A stretch of DNA of 64,000 nucleotides, taken from NCBI RefSeq assembly GCF_036850765.1, contig NC_089496.1:52707613-52771612 (forward strand), in the 5' to 3' direction. Below are positions 11,186 to 23,790 of the stretch, piece after piece. Source of the stretch: Saccopteryx bilineata. Its lineage: Eukaryota > Chordata > Mammalia > Chiroptera > Emballonuridae. The notes under the pieces are model-generated. The model saw nothing but the letters and a program-made list of their open reading frames with translations. It was not told the DNA's origin and made no database searches. Position 1 is the stretch's first letter; each line of letters begins with the position of its first letter. The translations under genes were made by a program, and so were the position numbers.

Positions 11186-11564
11186 AGTCCTGGCCGGTTG
11201 GCTCAGCGGTAGAGCGTCGGCCTAGCGTGCGGAGGACCCGGGTTCGATTCCCGGCCAGGGCACACAGGAGAAGCGCCCATTTGCTTCTCCACCCCTCCGC
11301 AGCGCTTTCCTCTCTGTCTCTCTCTTCCCCTCCCGCAGCCAAGGCTCCATTGGAGCAAAGATAGCCCGGGCGCTGGGGACGGCTCTGTGGCCTCTGCCCC
11401 AGGCGCTAGAGTGGCTCTGGTCGCAACATGGCGACGCCCAGGATGGGCAGAGCATCGCCCCTGGTGGGCGTGCTGGGTGGATCCCGGTCGGGCGCATGCA
11501 GGAGTCTGTCTGACTGTCTCTCCCTGTTTCTAGCTTCAGAAAAATGGGAAAAAAAAAAAAAAAA
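11186..11564 (+). mobile_element. Young VES SINE with perfect 12-bp target duplication
   Basis: The 379-bp copy is flanked by GAAATGCTGTGA at 11174-11185 and 11565-11576. The tRNA-like head keeps an intact A box (TGGCTCAGCGG) and B box (GGTTCGATTCC). The middle holds the (TC)n-rich part and the GGTGGGCGTGCTGGGTGGAT segment. The tail is a clean run of A. The intact promoter boxes and duplication suggest a recent insertion relative to the other copies. Confidence 0.97.
11199..11251 (+). promoter_or_regulatory. Internal pol III promoter of the VES SINE (A and B boxes)
   Basis: The A box TGGCTCAGCGG lies at 11199-11209 and the B box GGTTCGATTCC at 11241-11251, about 30 bp apart as in tRNA genes. 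Both fit the tRNA consensus, so the copy could be transcribed. Transcription itself is inferred. Confidence 0.75.
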
Positions 11565-11576
11565 GAAATGCTGTGA

Positions 11577-12219
11577 CATATATTGCTCACAAGTTATAAA
11601 GATAAGTGAAACTTCTCAAAAGGTTTCATTATATAACCCAACTCAAGAATGATCAAAGATGACTAATGCCATATGTTTTTCATTTAAATATTTGTTATGG
11701 GGAGAGAGTCACCGAACTGAATCTATTTCTGCTGAAACGACGTGGCAGGATCATCATTCCTCAGAAGTTTCAATTAAAACACTGTAACTGGACTGTTCAA
11801 CTTTGGCTCGAGGGCATAATAACCTTCCCATCAAATTAATTTAATCATCAGGATCAGCTAAGGGAAAATTAAAAATGATGTTCAATATGTTGAAACTCCT
11901 GCCTTAATACATCTCATGACTATAGAGTTTCCTAAAATGGTTCATTTAATATATAATGAAATGCCACACTAGACATAAAAACTCTTGTTTTCTTTCATAA
12001 CTTTATTATTTGGGGAGAGCAGTTATCTCATTTCTCCTCTAATTCCTAAATGCCTTCCATTTTAACTACGTCTACAAGTAATGCTTTCTTGAATGAACAA
12101 TTTGTTTTCATCGATACACATTAAAATACAAATCACCTAACAATTGGAAATTTAAGAAATAAAATCAACTCATACTTTTCAGTTTGCATCATTTGATTTT
12201 TTTGGTCATAACAGAATCG
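11577..12219. other. AT-rich single-copy sequence, no gene seen
   Basis: No repeat family is recognised between the VES and the MLT1 LTR. Such low-repeat AT-rich stretches sometimes hold conserved non-coding elements, but nothing in this sequence alone proves that. Confidence 0.35.
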
Positions 12220-12652
12220 TGTCCATCCCCAAATTCACGTCTCCCTGGAACCTGTGAATGAGACATAATTTGGAAATAGAGGGTCTTTGCAGATGGGATC
12301 AAGTTAAGATGAGGTCTCGCTGGGTGAGAGGGAGCCCTACATCCAATATGACTGGTGTCTTTCTAAGAAAAGGAGGATTTGAAGACAGAGTCACGTGGGG
12401 ATCCTGCCACGCGTTGGTGGCGGCAGAGACTAGAATGATGCGTAACTCCAATGCCAAGGACCGTCAGCGACCACCAGAATTTGGGAAGAGGCAAGGAAAA
12501 CATTCTCCCCTGGAACTTTCAGAGAGAACGTGGTCCTGCTGACACCTCAATTTGGAGTTTCTAGGCTTCAGACCGTGAGAGAATCCATTTCTGTTCTCTT
12601 AAGCCGCTTGGTGTGTGGCGATTTGTCATGGCAGCCCTCGGAAAGCAATACA
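12220..12652 (+). mobile_element. MLT1-type MaLR LTR
   Basis: It carries CCTGGAACCTGTGAATGAGA, TTTGGAAATAGAGGGTCTTT, GCAGAGACTAGAATGATGCG, CTGCTGACACCTCAATTTGG and a 3' ATTTGTCATGGCAGCCCTCG. This is the expected order of an MLT1 LTR of ERVL-MaLR type. The copy is diverged and near full length. No internal MaLR sequence adjoins it, so it is probably a solo LTR. Confidence 0.85.
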
Positions 12653-13383
12653 CCTGGGAAGGCGTGAGCCTGACCCGCGTGTAGTGATAAAGCACTTGTG
12701 GGTGAAAAGGTTACTTTTTCCTGCCTAGGTTGTGAGCAGGCTTTACCTAACTCGTTTCCCTGCACCTTCATGATAACCTGCAAGGCAGATACGAGAAACG
12801 AAGGAATTGGAGGCACAGAAAGTTAAGAACATTTACCATAGTGTCTCCTATCTTGTCCTTTTCAAAGCTGCACTTCAAGCTGCCTCGTGAGACAGCACAA
12901 ACGGCTAACAGCGGGAGCCTCAGCCTGGCCTGCCTCTCTGTGGGAGTTGCTGTGGGAAGGACTCGCATGTTAGGTGAGATGCTAAGGATAATTAACTTCT
13001 AAGTCTTTTCCAATTTCTGAGGCTCCAGAAAGACTGAGTCACCAGGCCACACAGAGTTCACACACACACAACTGGATTTCAGAGCCCCTGTGAAAACCTG
13101 ACGACTCAACCCAGACACACAGGCTGCACCCCCTAGAACCCCTCATGCCGTGGCAGCCTTCCTGAGACCCGGTCGGTCACTCAGGGCATTTAATCCCTGG
13201 CCACTTTGCCACGCTCCGTAAAGGCACGGCCGGGAATTCTTGGTTACATTTCTGTTTGGCTGAATGGCTTTTAAAAGCCATCGGTCTCCTAATAGAAACT
13301 CTCACGTAGCTGAATTCACCTCTATTACATGTATAACCAATATAAAAACTCTTATATCTGTACAATGTAAAAAGTACCACTGT
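12653..13383. other. Single-copy sequence with a possible MIR fragment
   Basis: TTCATGATAACCTGCAAGGC followed by GAAACGAAGGAATTGGAGGC at about 12765-12835 resembles a MIR core. The rest shows no recognisable feature. Confidence 0.35.
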
Positions 13384-13750
13384 GGCCCTGGCCAGTTGGC
13401 TCAATGGTAGAATGTCAGCCCAGCAGGTGGATGTCCTGGTTTCAATTCCTAGTCAGGGCATACAGGAGAAGTGACCATCTGCTTCTCCACCCTTTCCTTT
13501 CCCCCTTCTTTCTCTCTCTCTCTCTTTCTCCTCCTGCAACCATGGCTCCATTGGTTTGAGCGCGTTGGCCATGACCACTGAGGATGGCTCCATCAAGCCT
13601 CTATCTCAGGTGCTAAAAGTAGCTTGGTTGCCGATCATGGTCCTAGAGGGGCAGAGCATTGGCCCCACATGGAGGTTGCCGGGTGGATCCTGGTTGGGGC
13701 ACATACAGAAGTCTGTCTCACTGTGTCCCCTCCTCTCACTTAAAAAAAAA
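13384..13750 (+). mobile_element. VES-type tRNA-derived SINE
   Basis: It starts GCCCTGGCCAGTTGGCTCAA, has a decayed B box (GGTTTCAATTCC) and a pyrimidine-rich middle, and ends in an A run at about 13741-13750. More substitutions than in the 11.2-kb copy suggest an older insertion. Confidence 0.93.
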
Positions 13751-13871
13751 AGGTATCTCTGTACTATGGGTCAGAAGTCCTAGATCCTAATTTTGGCCTT
13801 GCCATAGATTAGCAAGTGGTATAACATCTTTACTCCAATAGCTAAAACTAGGAAATGAGAGAGAAAGAGCA

Positions 13872-13990
13872 TGACTTATACAGCAAACATTCACTGAGCT
13901 TTCATAGGCACCAGGTGCTAGGAATGACCCCCTTCTGGGAAGAAGGCATGCAAGAGAGCAGACAGACAGATAAGTGCAAAGTGCTGTCGG
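13872..13990 (-). mobile_element. Possible L2 fragment, antisense
   Basis: CATTCACTGAGCTTTCATAG, then GCACCAGGTGCTAGG and a CAGACAGACAGATAAG stretch, follow the order of an inverted L2 3' end. The match is short and diverged. Confidence 0.4.
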
Positions 13991-16235
13991 AATGCATGTT
14001 ACATTGTTGCAAGTATCATTTCCTAATCTGACATCCTGTAATATTTGCTATCTGTGAGAAAAACATTTCCTAACTATGTTCTACGCTTGTATTATTTAAC
14101 CAGAACCATTTCTACAAGGTTTTTCTCTCCACTTTATATATACATATATATCTATAGATATTTAGATACAAGAAGGCAGACCTTAACTCACTGACAAAGA
14201 AAACCAGTCAACGTGATAATCAACATTTTAAAACTAGCAACCAAGTAAATATTTATCCAGTCCTATGTGTGTACATAGCATAGCACAAGCTGGAGAAGTC
14301 GCAAATGATACGATTTCCAGATCAAAATGAAAACAATGAAGAATTTATAATCATACCTATTGATTCAGAGTAGTTTACAAAATGAAGGGAGAACTTGTAA
14401 TATTTGGACTTAATGCTTCAGAGTAAACTGGGCCAGATTCAGGAAGCGTGAATAATGTTTAGACGACCTCTCTTCCTCATAGTTTCAAGATTCCCAGCAT
14501 TGGAAGAGGTTGAATTCTGGGTGCCTTCATGGGACTCCACAATACCCTCAGAACCAAAACTTACCCTAAGAAAATGTCATCTAGTTTAATTCCTCAGATA
14601 CAATGTCTCAAGTCCAGCGTGGGTTGGAGATTTGCACATAAAAAAGCCAAGACTGGTCATGAAGAAAATTTGTTCATGTCTGTCTGTATTCAGGTTGAAT
14701 GTAATAATCTTTGTTCTATCTGTCAGTATTGTGGGAGGCATAGGTTTTATTTTAAAACTACTTTTTACATGTGCCTGTATTTACCTATCGAGTTTTATAC
14801 ATTTTGGTGTAAAATTCAGAGAACTCTTTTATAACTTTCCCCAGCATAACAAAACCATTTTTTTTTATTTTCTAGTCATTCTACTGGGTTGACTCAATCA
14901 CATAGTTGAGGCATATCTATTCCTGTAATTATGCATCTGAAGCTGACACCTGTGTTTCTCTAACATTCTGTAAGCATGATGGTATAGTATGGATGCAGTA
15001 TTATCAGTTAAAAGTGGGGTATCTCAGATTAGGGGTTATTTCCTCCAGTGTTTTTTTTTTTTTCTTAGTAGCAGTTTCTAATTCAAGAGGCCCAGTAGAT
15101 GCTTAGGAAATGTCATTACTGTTTATGAAGCTACTTAAAACTTTACTTCTCCTAAAATAGTGACAACTTATTAACAGTCAAATAATATATACTGGACTGA
15201 TTATAAAAATACCCACTAAAAAGCAATTTGGGAGGTAAGCATTTCTAGAAAATGCGATCTGTGCCCAGCGGTGGTTAAACAGCAAACATGACTCCAGTCA
15301 CACCATTATGTTAGAGCTCATCAGAGTATCTATCAGGGAAGAGTTGAGGTGCAGTTCAAAAACACATCATCAACATTATATCACTTTTGTGTTTAAAAGC
15401 AACATATATCCATTGGTTTCCTAAGGGAAGTCACTGACAGTACAATTGGACAAAAGTCTTTTTTTATTTGGTGGGGATACTTAGAAAAGATTGATTTTTC
15501 CAACTAAAGGGACGACCTCCTACAATATGTATCTGACTCTCTAAGACTTCATGAAAATTTTACGCTTATTCAGAGCAAGTAGAGAAACATGGCTGAATCC
15601 TGCCGCTCAGTGAATACTTCCGTAGTATAAATTAAAAGAGAAAAAAAAAAAATTCCTGAGCTGCCAAGTGCCCACATCTCTTCCATCCACAGTACTCTCA
15701 GCATGGAACAAGCACTCACCCTGTCCCCTGAGTCACAGAGGTGAACCTATTCATGAGACTGCCTCTCTTCCTCTTTGTCTCCCTTTCTGCGCAGAAGCAA
15801 CTATTGTGTGCATCTCATTGCCGCCTGTTGACTCTCTTCTTACCCTTCCCTTCGCTTAGTGGCAGGTTATCCTGCTTTCGATGTGATAAAATATCAGAAG
15901 AAAAACTATTGAGATTGTTTTCTTGCCTTGTAATGGGGAAAAAAGAAAAAGACATCAGCTCTGGTACACTAGGGTCTATCTTTTCAAGCTGGCTTGCCCT
16001 CCGTGATAGACGCAAAAGAGCCAGCCAGTTCCAGGGCTCGCTCAGTAGTAGCTAACCAACCGCACGTTGTCAAATCTAAGACCACCTGTGAATAAACGGC
16101 GGCTGGCATCGGCTTGAACACACTTCATAACCCAGTAGCCACAGCTCACCCACAGATAATGATCTGACCACGCAACACCAGCACTCAGTGGAAGCTGTTA
16201 CTTGGATGACACGCTCTAAGGCCTATTTTGATTAA
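13991..16235. other. Long AT-rich, repeat-poor block
   Basis: More than 2 kb contains no transposon that I recognise, only short A and T tracts near 15050 and 15642. Open frames up to about 100 codons lack recognisable domains. The low repeat content stands out against the rest of the window. Confidence 0.4.

Positions 16236-16238
<3 letters not shown>

Positions 16239-16279
<41 letters not shown>
16239..16279. repeat. (TG)n microsatellite
   Basis: A perfect run of about 20 TG dinucleotides. Confidence 0.95.
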
Positions 16280-16282
<3 letters not shown>

Positions 16283-18264
16283 CAATCTCCTGGTTCGATG
16301 ACACATTGCCAAGGACACAGAACGATTTGGCTGTATTTTTAATTTGTCTTTCTTTGGAGTTCCCCCAAATGAACTGACTGAAAGGTTAGGGATTGTAGCG
16401 AGTCACTTCATGACTTGAAAGTGTTACTTAAATTCACACGTTCAGGACGAGCCTGAATCCGGTCGAAGCCCTTCTGCAGCGTTCAGAATTGTCGACTGAC
16501 TTCCCCCACCTTTAACATGCTAGCAAATGAAGACGATTAATACTTTTTAAAAAAAGTCTTCAACATAAATGTTAAATAATGCGCTCATACTTGGGATTGA
16601 CAAACCAGGTGGGAAGTCGCTATGAAACTAGCCTCTCGGTCTATGTATATAATAATGAGAAGATATATATTTTAAAACCGAGTGGATTGTAGATTTTTTA
16701 CATCAGGAAGAAGATATCAATAATAAAGGGTCTTTTCCATGTTAAATTATGCTGATTGAGAAGGTGAGCAGCAGGTTGACCCTCATACCCTCGCTGATGT
16801 GCGGATGAGAACATAAAATTTATGGAGTCCTGGAATATGTCGAGACGTGATTGTAATTTACATTCTAGCCCTCTCACTCTGAGCGTTGAGCAAGTCCTTG
16901 GACCAGGTCCTTGTTTTGCTCGCCCGCTCTGCAAAGAAGGTTCAATGATCCTCCCTCCCCACCGACCACGGGGTTATTTTCTGACTTCTGGGGGCTACTG
17001 GGCAGCACGTACATCCTTAACAAATGTCTGAGCAACCTTGCTGAGCGTGTGCATAGGGCCTCATGCATTTATGCAAATAATGTCTGTCTAAATATTTGCT
17101 TGAGTGGTTTTTGAAGTGTTGAGTTGGATAAATGTGCTGCTTCAGATCCCCCGGGGTCCCCTGGAGTATTTTCCCATAATTTCATAGCTGGAGCAGCCAC
17201 TGGGGGTCCCAGAAAGAACCCCTCCAGGCTCCACACCCACGTGGCTCCGCGGGACACCTGGCTTCTTCCCCTCTTCGCTCGGGGGACCCTGTGCTCCAGT
17301 GTGGAGGTCTGAGATGCGTAGCTGAGGCTAATGTCCTGATCTCCGTAAGACAGCCAAGGACTCCCTGGACTGTCACCATCTCGGCGTACACACGCACCCA
17401 CACATGTTTATTTCACATGCTTGTACTTGGCGAAAGCAGGGACCAAGAACTCTACAGGGTCTGAGATGTTTGCCCTGAGATTTGACAACCGACCAGAGAG
17501 GCCGCTCGGGTTCCGTGGAGGTTGGCACACAACACGTACCACTCCTGGCTTCGAGACCGAAACGCATGACTCGCGGCAGAGCGGGCACCGGGACCTTTGT
17601 GCTCATGTTGGTTCCCTTGTCCCCTAGTCCTGCAGGAGCGACGCGGAGAGATGGACAGACAGACCCAGAGGGGGCTGCCTTGCTCACAGCGGGTGTGTGT
17701 CACACTTAGGGAACCTCCAACTTGTTTGAGAAAATTGCAAGCAAATCTGTTTAAGGTTTGCCACAGAGGGAGCCCTTGTGCAGACACAACAACGCTTGCT
17801 GGTGCCCAAGCTCACAAGTTATGTGCAGAAATGTGGGTCCAGCTGAGAACCACCTGGCGGAAGGGGGTGGCCGCCACACCAGTCCCTCCCTGAACACTCT
17901 GAGGCGCCTCTCCTGAGGCTGAGGGCGTTCCCCCTGGGCAGCCGCTTGGCCGTTATCGCCCCTTGAAAATGAGCGTTAGTAATTCTCTCCTTCTGCCATC
18001 CTTGTTCACTTGCCTCGTGTGCTACAATGTTAGTATCTTCCGGGCATGCAAGTTTGTAAAATGGTGACTCATTTACTAATTCACTAATGTTCTATTTAGA
18101 GTTCTCTAGCAAGAAGCAATCATTGTATTATAGATATACATCGTGGAGGTCTCGGCTGTAGTCCATGGGATCATGAGGAAGGATGAAATAGGCAAAACTT
18201 GTGTTTGCCAGAAAAGAAAAAAAAACTGTAGTGCTGAAATACGGCTGCAAATACCGTAATAGCA
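16280..18264. other. Single-copy sequence, no gene seen
   Basis: Mixed composition, with GC-richer sequence at about 17100-17900. Overlapping short open frames are present on both strands, but no frame shows a domain. Confidence 0.35.
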
Positions 18265-18510
18265 ACACCAGTAGGAATAGCTGGCATTCGTCAAGGTCGA
18301 ATTATGCACCGGGCACTGTGCCAAGGTTTTACATTATTTAGTGCACTTTTCCAGCAATATTGTGGAGTTTGTTTTTTTTGTTGTTGTTTTTGGGGTTTGG
18401 GGGGGGGGTTTGCTAGAAGGAGAAGTGAAAGTAACGTGTTCAAGGCAGCGGGGCCCGAGCCCCGGTCTGCGTGATGCCACAACCCACGCTTTCCAACGCT
18501 CCATCACAAC
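18265..18510 (+). mobile_element. MIR SINE
   Basis: GCACCGGGCACTGTGCCAAG with TTTTACATTATTTAGTGCAC, a low-complexity interruption of T and G, then AAGTAACGTGTTCAAGGCAG and a GAGCCCCGGTCTGCGTGATG stretch follow the order of a MIR. The T/G-rich segment at about 18370-18410 replaces part of the core. Confidence 0.7.
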
Positions 18511-19555
18511 TTCCTTCTTTTTTCTGCATAAAACACCGTTTAATAAACTCCCTCCAGTCCATGGTGTGGACGCAGCAGCCGCAGTCGACTTTGCCTCTGA
18601 TTACCGTTCACTGCATCTGCCCAGTGCTTGCCTGCCAGGGCCACAGCTGCAAGGTTTCAAGGGGAATGGGGGGGTCCCCCTGACTGTCACTGCGGTTGAC
18701 CTGTGAGCACTGCGACTTCATTCTGAATCTCCGTCTCCCTCCAGCTGCGTTCTGGGCTCTTCTCGCCCTGGCGATCGATCTGCACATGCGCGGATGACTA
18801 CCATTAGCATACGGTCAGTTTCCATAGGGATCTGGCTGATGCTATGACACTAGAATAGTTTCTTCTGAAGACTGTTCCTTTGGGTCTGCTTTCAGCCCCC
18901 TGTGACCACAAGGGATTGCAGGCTATGTCTCCGCAGAGAATAATTTCTAATAGGTTTTTGTCGTTGTCCATGACTGGTGGGGAAACTCAACAACAGTCTA
19001 CCCCAAACTCGGGGGGACTCATGCCTCCTTTGTCCCAGTATGCTTTTACCCCTCCTGAAAGTCAGTTGAGGATGAGGAGCTCTTTCCCTAGGGACCACAT
19101 TCTAGCACTCGATGTATGTGATGTGTGTCAGATAAGTCTGCAGTTTTCTTCCATGAAATTCTGGAATACATTATGCAGGTGAAGAACACCATATCCACCA
19201 ACACTAATTTCACCTGGGGGTGAGCCCCATCACTTGGGTCCCAGCTGTGGGCTTCTAGGAGAGTGTAAAAAATGATATAAAGTTGGAAGTGAAAATGGGG
19301 TCAGCCAATCCAATTCATTTTTTAAATGCTTTAGTCATATATTCTTTTGTCCAAAGAAAATATGTAGACATCTAATAGAAAAAAAAAGGATTATGGGAAA
19401 AGTATTCCAACGGAAACAAGGGTCGATGGGACGTTGGTGATGGTCAACACTTTCTACCCACAATTCCAGCCCTTTGCCCTCCATGAAGCAAGCTCTTAAG
19501 AATTCCTCAAGTTCCATGGGGCATGGTTTGGAAATTCTTGATCTAGCCAGCTCTC
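18511..19555. other. Single-copy sequence, no gene seen
   Basis: No repeat family or convincing coding segment is recognised. Confidence 0.35.
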
Positions 19556-19695
19556 TCAGTTCAATGATAAGTTACCAGATATTTGCTGGGTGCCTCCTAC
19601 ATTGCTCCCATGCTTCTAGGTGCTTAGGAGATGGGGGGCTGTGGTTCCAGCCTGCGAGGGGCTTACCGTCTAGACAGGATCCATGTCAGAACCTC
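19556..19695 (-). mobile_element. L2 fragment, antisense
   Basis: CCAGATATTTGCTGGGTGCC, then CTTCTAGGTGCTTAGGAGAT and GGGGCTTACCGTCTAGACAG, give the inverted L2 3' order over about 140 bp. Confidence 0.6.
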
Positions 19696-22199
19696 GGGTG
19701 TTCAGTAGTGTGATTGACGTTTGCTTGGGGCATGCAGGACCCCTGAGAGGGGCATTGTGGGAACTGGAAGGAAAAGCTTCTAGGAGAAATTGGTCTGGCA
19801 GCTGACTTGTTCCAATAAAACCATCACACTGGAAACATAAACAGGTCCCAGCAACTGAACTGACCGGTATAGAGTTAACTTTAGCTTAAGGATCAGGCTG
19901 ACTGGTTTTTCTCCGAGCTCACTGTTTACCAAGTAGGTCAGGCTTGGGCTAGAGAGACGTGGTAATCTCAGTGTGCACCTGTAAAGTGGTGATCACACTG
20001 GACACTGGACTCGGGGTGCTCTGAATATCCAAGTAGATACTGTAGGTATTTGAAGACTCTCGTATCATTTACACACACATACACACACACACACACCACT
20101 CAAACCCATGCATGACGCTGGGTGAGAGAAGGACTAATTTCTAGGTTCAGCACTACAAAAGAGGAGACCGTGCTTTCGTGGTTTCGAAATAACATCTCTA
20201 AGGTGCTGCTGTTTCAAAATTTCCTACTTCATGCCCCTTGGGTCGAAGAATAAAAGCTTCAAAAAGTGCAGGTTTCTGAACTTGCTCCTGACAATATTCA
20301 GCATTGAGAACGTTTTACCTTCCCTCTAAACTTGGTGGTTGGAGAGTAAGCCTGGTGGCGTGTATCATTTCTACATCCCTTTCTCCTATGATTTGAAAGG
20401 GACATCAATTCAGGAACAAAGGTGACCCACCATGAAAGGAAGTGGTGATTGATACACACTCACTCACACACACACACACACCCTCCATCATTGCTTCATG
20501 TGACTCAACTGTGAACACGTACGCAGCTTCCACAACTGGGCAATTTCAATGCATTATATATTTTAATCATGTCCAAAGTAGATGAGACAGTGAATTAGCC
20601 ATCCAATTGCTTGTTTAAAGCGGCTATTCAGAATCAGGTGACAGGTGCACCTCACGGGCCGGTGTGTTGCAGGCTGGAACAAGTATCGTTTTCTTCTCAG
20701 TTACTCTGAATTTATTACCGCGACAGAAGAGAAAGGAGACTCCCCCTTATCTCCGCATACAGAGCAGATGAGTGAGATTTTTCACATTATTCCTTTCTGT
20801 GTGTCCCGTGATTGACCGATGGGGATCTCATTTGCTGCTCTTTTTGCTTCCCGTTCCCGTCCGTTTGAAATAGATGTTGAAAGATGCCCCTAGGAACATC
20901 ATAATTGTTTTCCGTCAACCTCATTTGCCTCCAGGTTTCTGTGCATGTCCCTTATTAAATAAATGTTTGTAAAAATAACCTTACCATTTCTGATTTTCCA
21001 CTGTGACTCGACCAGATAGATTCTTCATCATTTATTATCATCCACGACGCACGCCTCGAGCCTTTCATTTGAATCCAATGATGCATCTTGCTGGGGGGGG
21101 GGGGAATAAATGAGCCTACCACTTTACAGAAGCTTTAAAGGGATTCGGCTTGCCTTGCTGTGTGGTTTCTCCTTCGTGTTTTTCAAGGAGGAAGAAACAA
21201 CCTGTTCTGGAGGGAATTACCAGCAGGATTTAAATTTTCACCCATTCCTAGAATGCCTGGGGAGTCACACATCCTCACCCAAGTTTTTTTAGCTGTGTTT
21301 TAAAGGCTTGGCTTGGGGAAAAAAAAAAAAAAAGAACTCTTGGCTGGTATTTTCTCTTCTGCTTCCATTGTCTGACCTAAATGACAGGGGGCACATCGTA
21401 AGTGGCTGTCCTCTCAGGCTCATGTCACAGTGGGCTGCACTTAGCGCCCAGCCCAATGACATTTTGGATCTCCTTTCATAGCGACCTTCAATTTGTATCC
21501 TGCCGGAGGAGGAGCACAACTGGGTCCATTCCAGCCTGTTCCAGGAAGGTCGGCTCAGGCGCATGGCGTGGGCAACCCGTTCCCGGTGTACAGCCGATAG
21601 ATAGACGCGTGTTCCGTGAGTCGCTCGTGAACATGGTCCAAGTGGAGAGACAGAAACACCTTCTGGGGGGGGGGGGAGAAAAAACAAGAACAGTGTTATT
21701 TCAAGAGAATTCCTCTCCCTTCTCTAAGTCCCACTGGGGAGTGTTCTGAGAACTAGGCTAATTCACTGCTCACCGCCATCGTGTGAGCAGGACTGAATCC
21801 CGGACTCCCAGGGTCCGCAGGCAAATACTCTGCAGTGGGAAGAAGGAAGCAGCCCGGTGGCTCCTTCTCCGGAGCGTGCCTGCACAGTGTCACTGTGCTT
21901 CCTGCTGTGCTGGCTGAAACTAGGGGCCAAAGTCAGTCTGACCCCCGTTTTTAAAAGACTCCTAGACAGCTACTCGTTTGGCAAATCCTTCTGCCATGAG
22001 GCCCATTATGAACCTCGGAGGTGAGATTTTTTTTTTTTAATCGGTGAGCATTTTGGATGGTCTCGTGCATCTGGGAATTGTTCTAATGTGTTCTCTCCTT
22101 TCCCATAATAGAAACAAATGTTGGGATAATAGCTCTGACTGCCTTTGGGACTTTCTGCTAATATGCGATGAAAGGACACCAGGGATGGAGGGTCCATCA
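19696..22199. other. Single-copy block with CA microsatellites and two 12-base G runs
   Basis: CA runs lie at about 20069-20096 and 20458-20482, and G runs at 21093-21104 and 21665-21676. I recognise no transposon, and no open frame has a domain. Confidence 0.4.
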
Positions 22200-22330
22200 A
22201 CATAATTATATTCATTTCTTCATACAACAAATTCTGCTAAGTGCATCCTGTGGACCGGGCGCTGTGTGAAATGTTAGGAGAACAGGGGTGGAGGCCACAG
22301 TTCTTTCCTCAGGGATTTCACACCTGTGTT
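22200..22330 (-). mobile_element. Possible L2 fragment, antisense
   Basis: ATTCATTTCTTCATACAACA, then GACCGGGCGCTGTGTG and TTCCTCAGGGATTTCACACC, are consistent with a diverged inverted L2 3' end. Confidence 0.4.
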
Positions 22331-22649
22331 CAGGAGAGATTTAGATTTGTCATTTCCTCGTCACATCTTGAGCTGGTTTTGATATCGGGGCCATGTTGTT
22401 CTCTTAGAATAAATTGGAACATACTCCTTCAAGTCTCTGTTTGTATGGAGTTGATATTATTTCTTTCTTAAAACAGATGGGTTCAGTTGGGGTGTTTCTT
22501 TCCCATTGTAGTTGTGTTGGCCTGTGCTTTATGTATGTTGAAGCTCTTGTAATTAGTGGTGTTTCTTTAGGTTTCATGGGGCCTCTTGATGAATTGATTT
22601 CCTTTCTCTTTAATCATCTCATGTAGACTGAAGGAATGAAGCAGGTGTC

Positions 22650-23790
22650 TTCCAACATTTTATCATGTACGTTTTTCAGATACACAGTGAAGTTAAAAGA
22701 ATTGTACAGCGACTGTATGTATATACCCACCATTAAGAGCGTTCTTACTATGTATGCCTTGTTTTATTGATTTTGCTTTATCAGATGTCTATCCATCTGT
22801 CCATCCTCAATCCATCTGATTACTTGGAATAATTCAAGTACATTGAAGCTAGCAGGTCAATTCCTGTTAAATACTTCAGCATAAATATCTTTTAACGACA
22901 AGTCATGATTTTTAGTAGTCTCGTGAAGATAAAATCTACATACACAGAAAACACTCGAGCAGATACTTGCTCATTTTTTGACAAGTGCACGCAGCCATCC
23001 ATGTAGCCCACACTTACGTCAAAGCCTAGAATACCAGCATTGGCTCAAGAAGTTCTCTCGTGTCCTTTTCCAATCAGTCCCCTCTACCGCTGTCCCAGAG
23101 GGAACTGCTAATTCGTTTCCACTGCAGATTAGTGGAGCTGTCCTAGGCCTTCTGATAAACGGGAACAGAAGCATTCATTTGCATAAGGAGGCTTTCGCTC
23201 AGCCTGTGTTGAGATGTATTTATGTTGCATTATCAACATTCTGTTCTTTCCTATTGCTCAGTAGTATTTCACTGGACCACATGAGTATTCCAGTTTGTTT
23301 GCCCATTCTCCTTTGGGGGGACTTCCGGCTGTGTCCCGTGCCAGGCTGTGGTGATCAGGCTGCTGTGAACACTCCTGTGCACATTTCTTGGTAGGCATCT
23401 ATTGTAATTTCTCTTGGAAAATGCCTATGAGTTTGATTGCTGGATCATTGCATATAAGTATGTTTACTTTTATTTAAAAAAAAAAAAAAAGAAACTCCAT
23501 TCCTCCCCTTTCCAAAGTAGCTATAGCATTCTGCATTCCCACTAGAAGGAAATGAGCATTTCAGTTGGTTCAGGTTTTCCTCCGCCCTTGACAGGGCTTT
23601 TCATTTGAACGGCCGCGTAAGCCATACCTGGCCGTGGAATTCATTTGCGGTTCTGTGATTATTTAGGAGTTCCTTTTCAGGGGCTTTGTGGGCTCTTTGT
23701 ATCATCTTTTGAGAAATAACTGTTCGAACATTTCTGCCCGCTTTTTATGGAGTTGTTTATATTGCGTATTGAATTGTGGGAGCTCGTGCT
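22650..23790 (-). mobile_element. Old L1 (L1M-type) 3' region, antisense
   Basis: The plus strand reads through 3' UTR-like sequence (TTAAAAGAATTGTACAGCGA, TATCCATCTGTCCATCC) into an L1M-like stretch (TATTGCTCAGTAGTATTTCA, CCAGTTTGTTTGCCCATTCT, GATCAGGCTGCTGTGAACAC, ATGAGTTTGATTGCTGGATC). It ends near TTTTTATGGAGTTGTTTATA. This is about 1.1 kb of an old inverted L1. An A run of 14 at about 23476 breaks the body. Confidence 0.82.

Noticed and set aside
11186..11262. A tRNA gene
   Set aside because: The A and B boxes belong to the head of a VES SINE. The sequence continues into the SINE body and tail and does not fold as a mature tRNA end.
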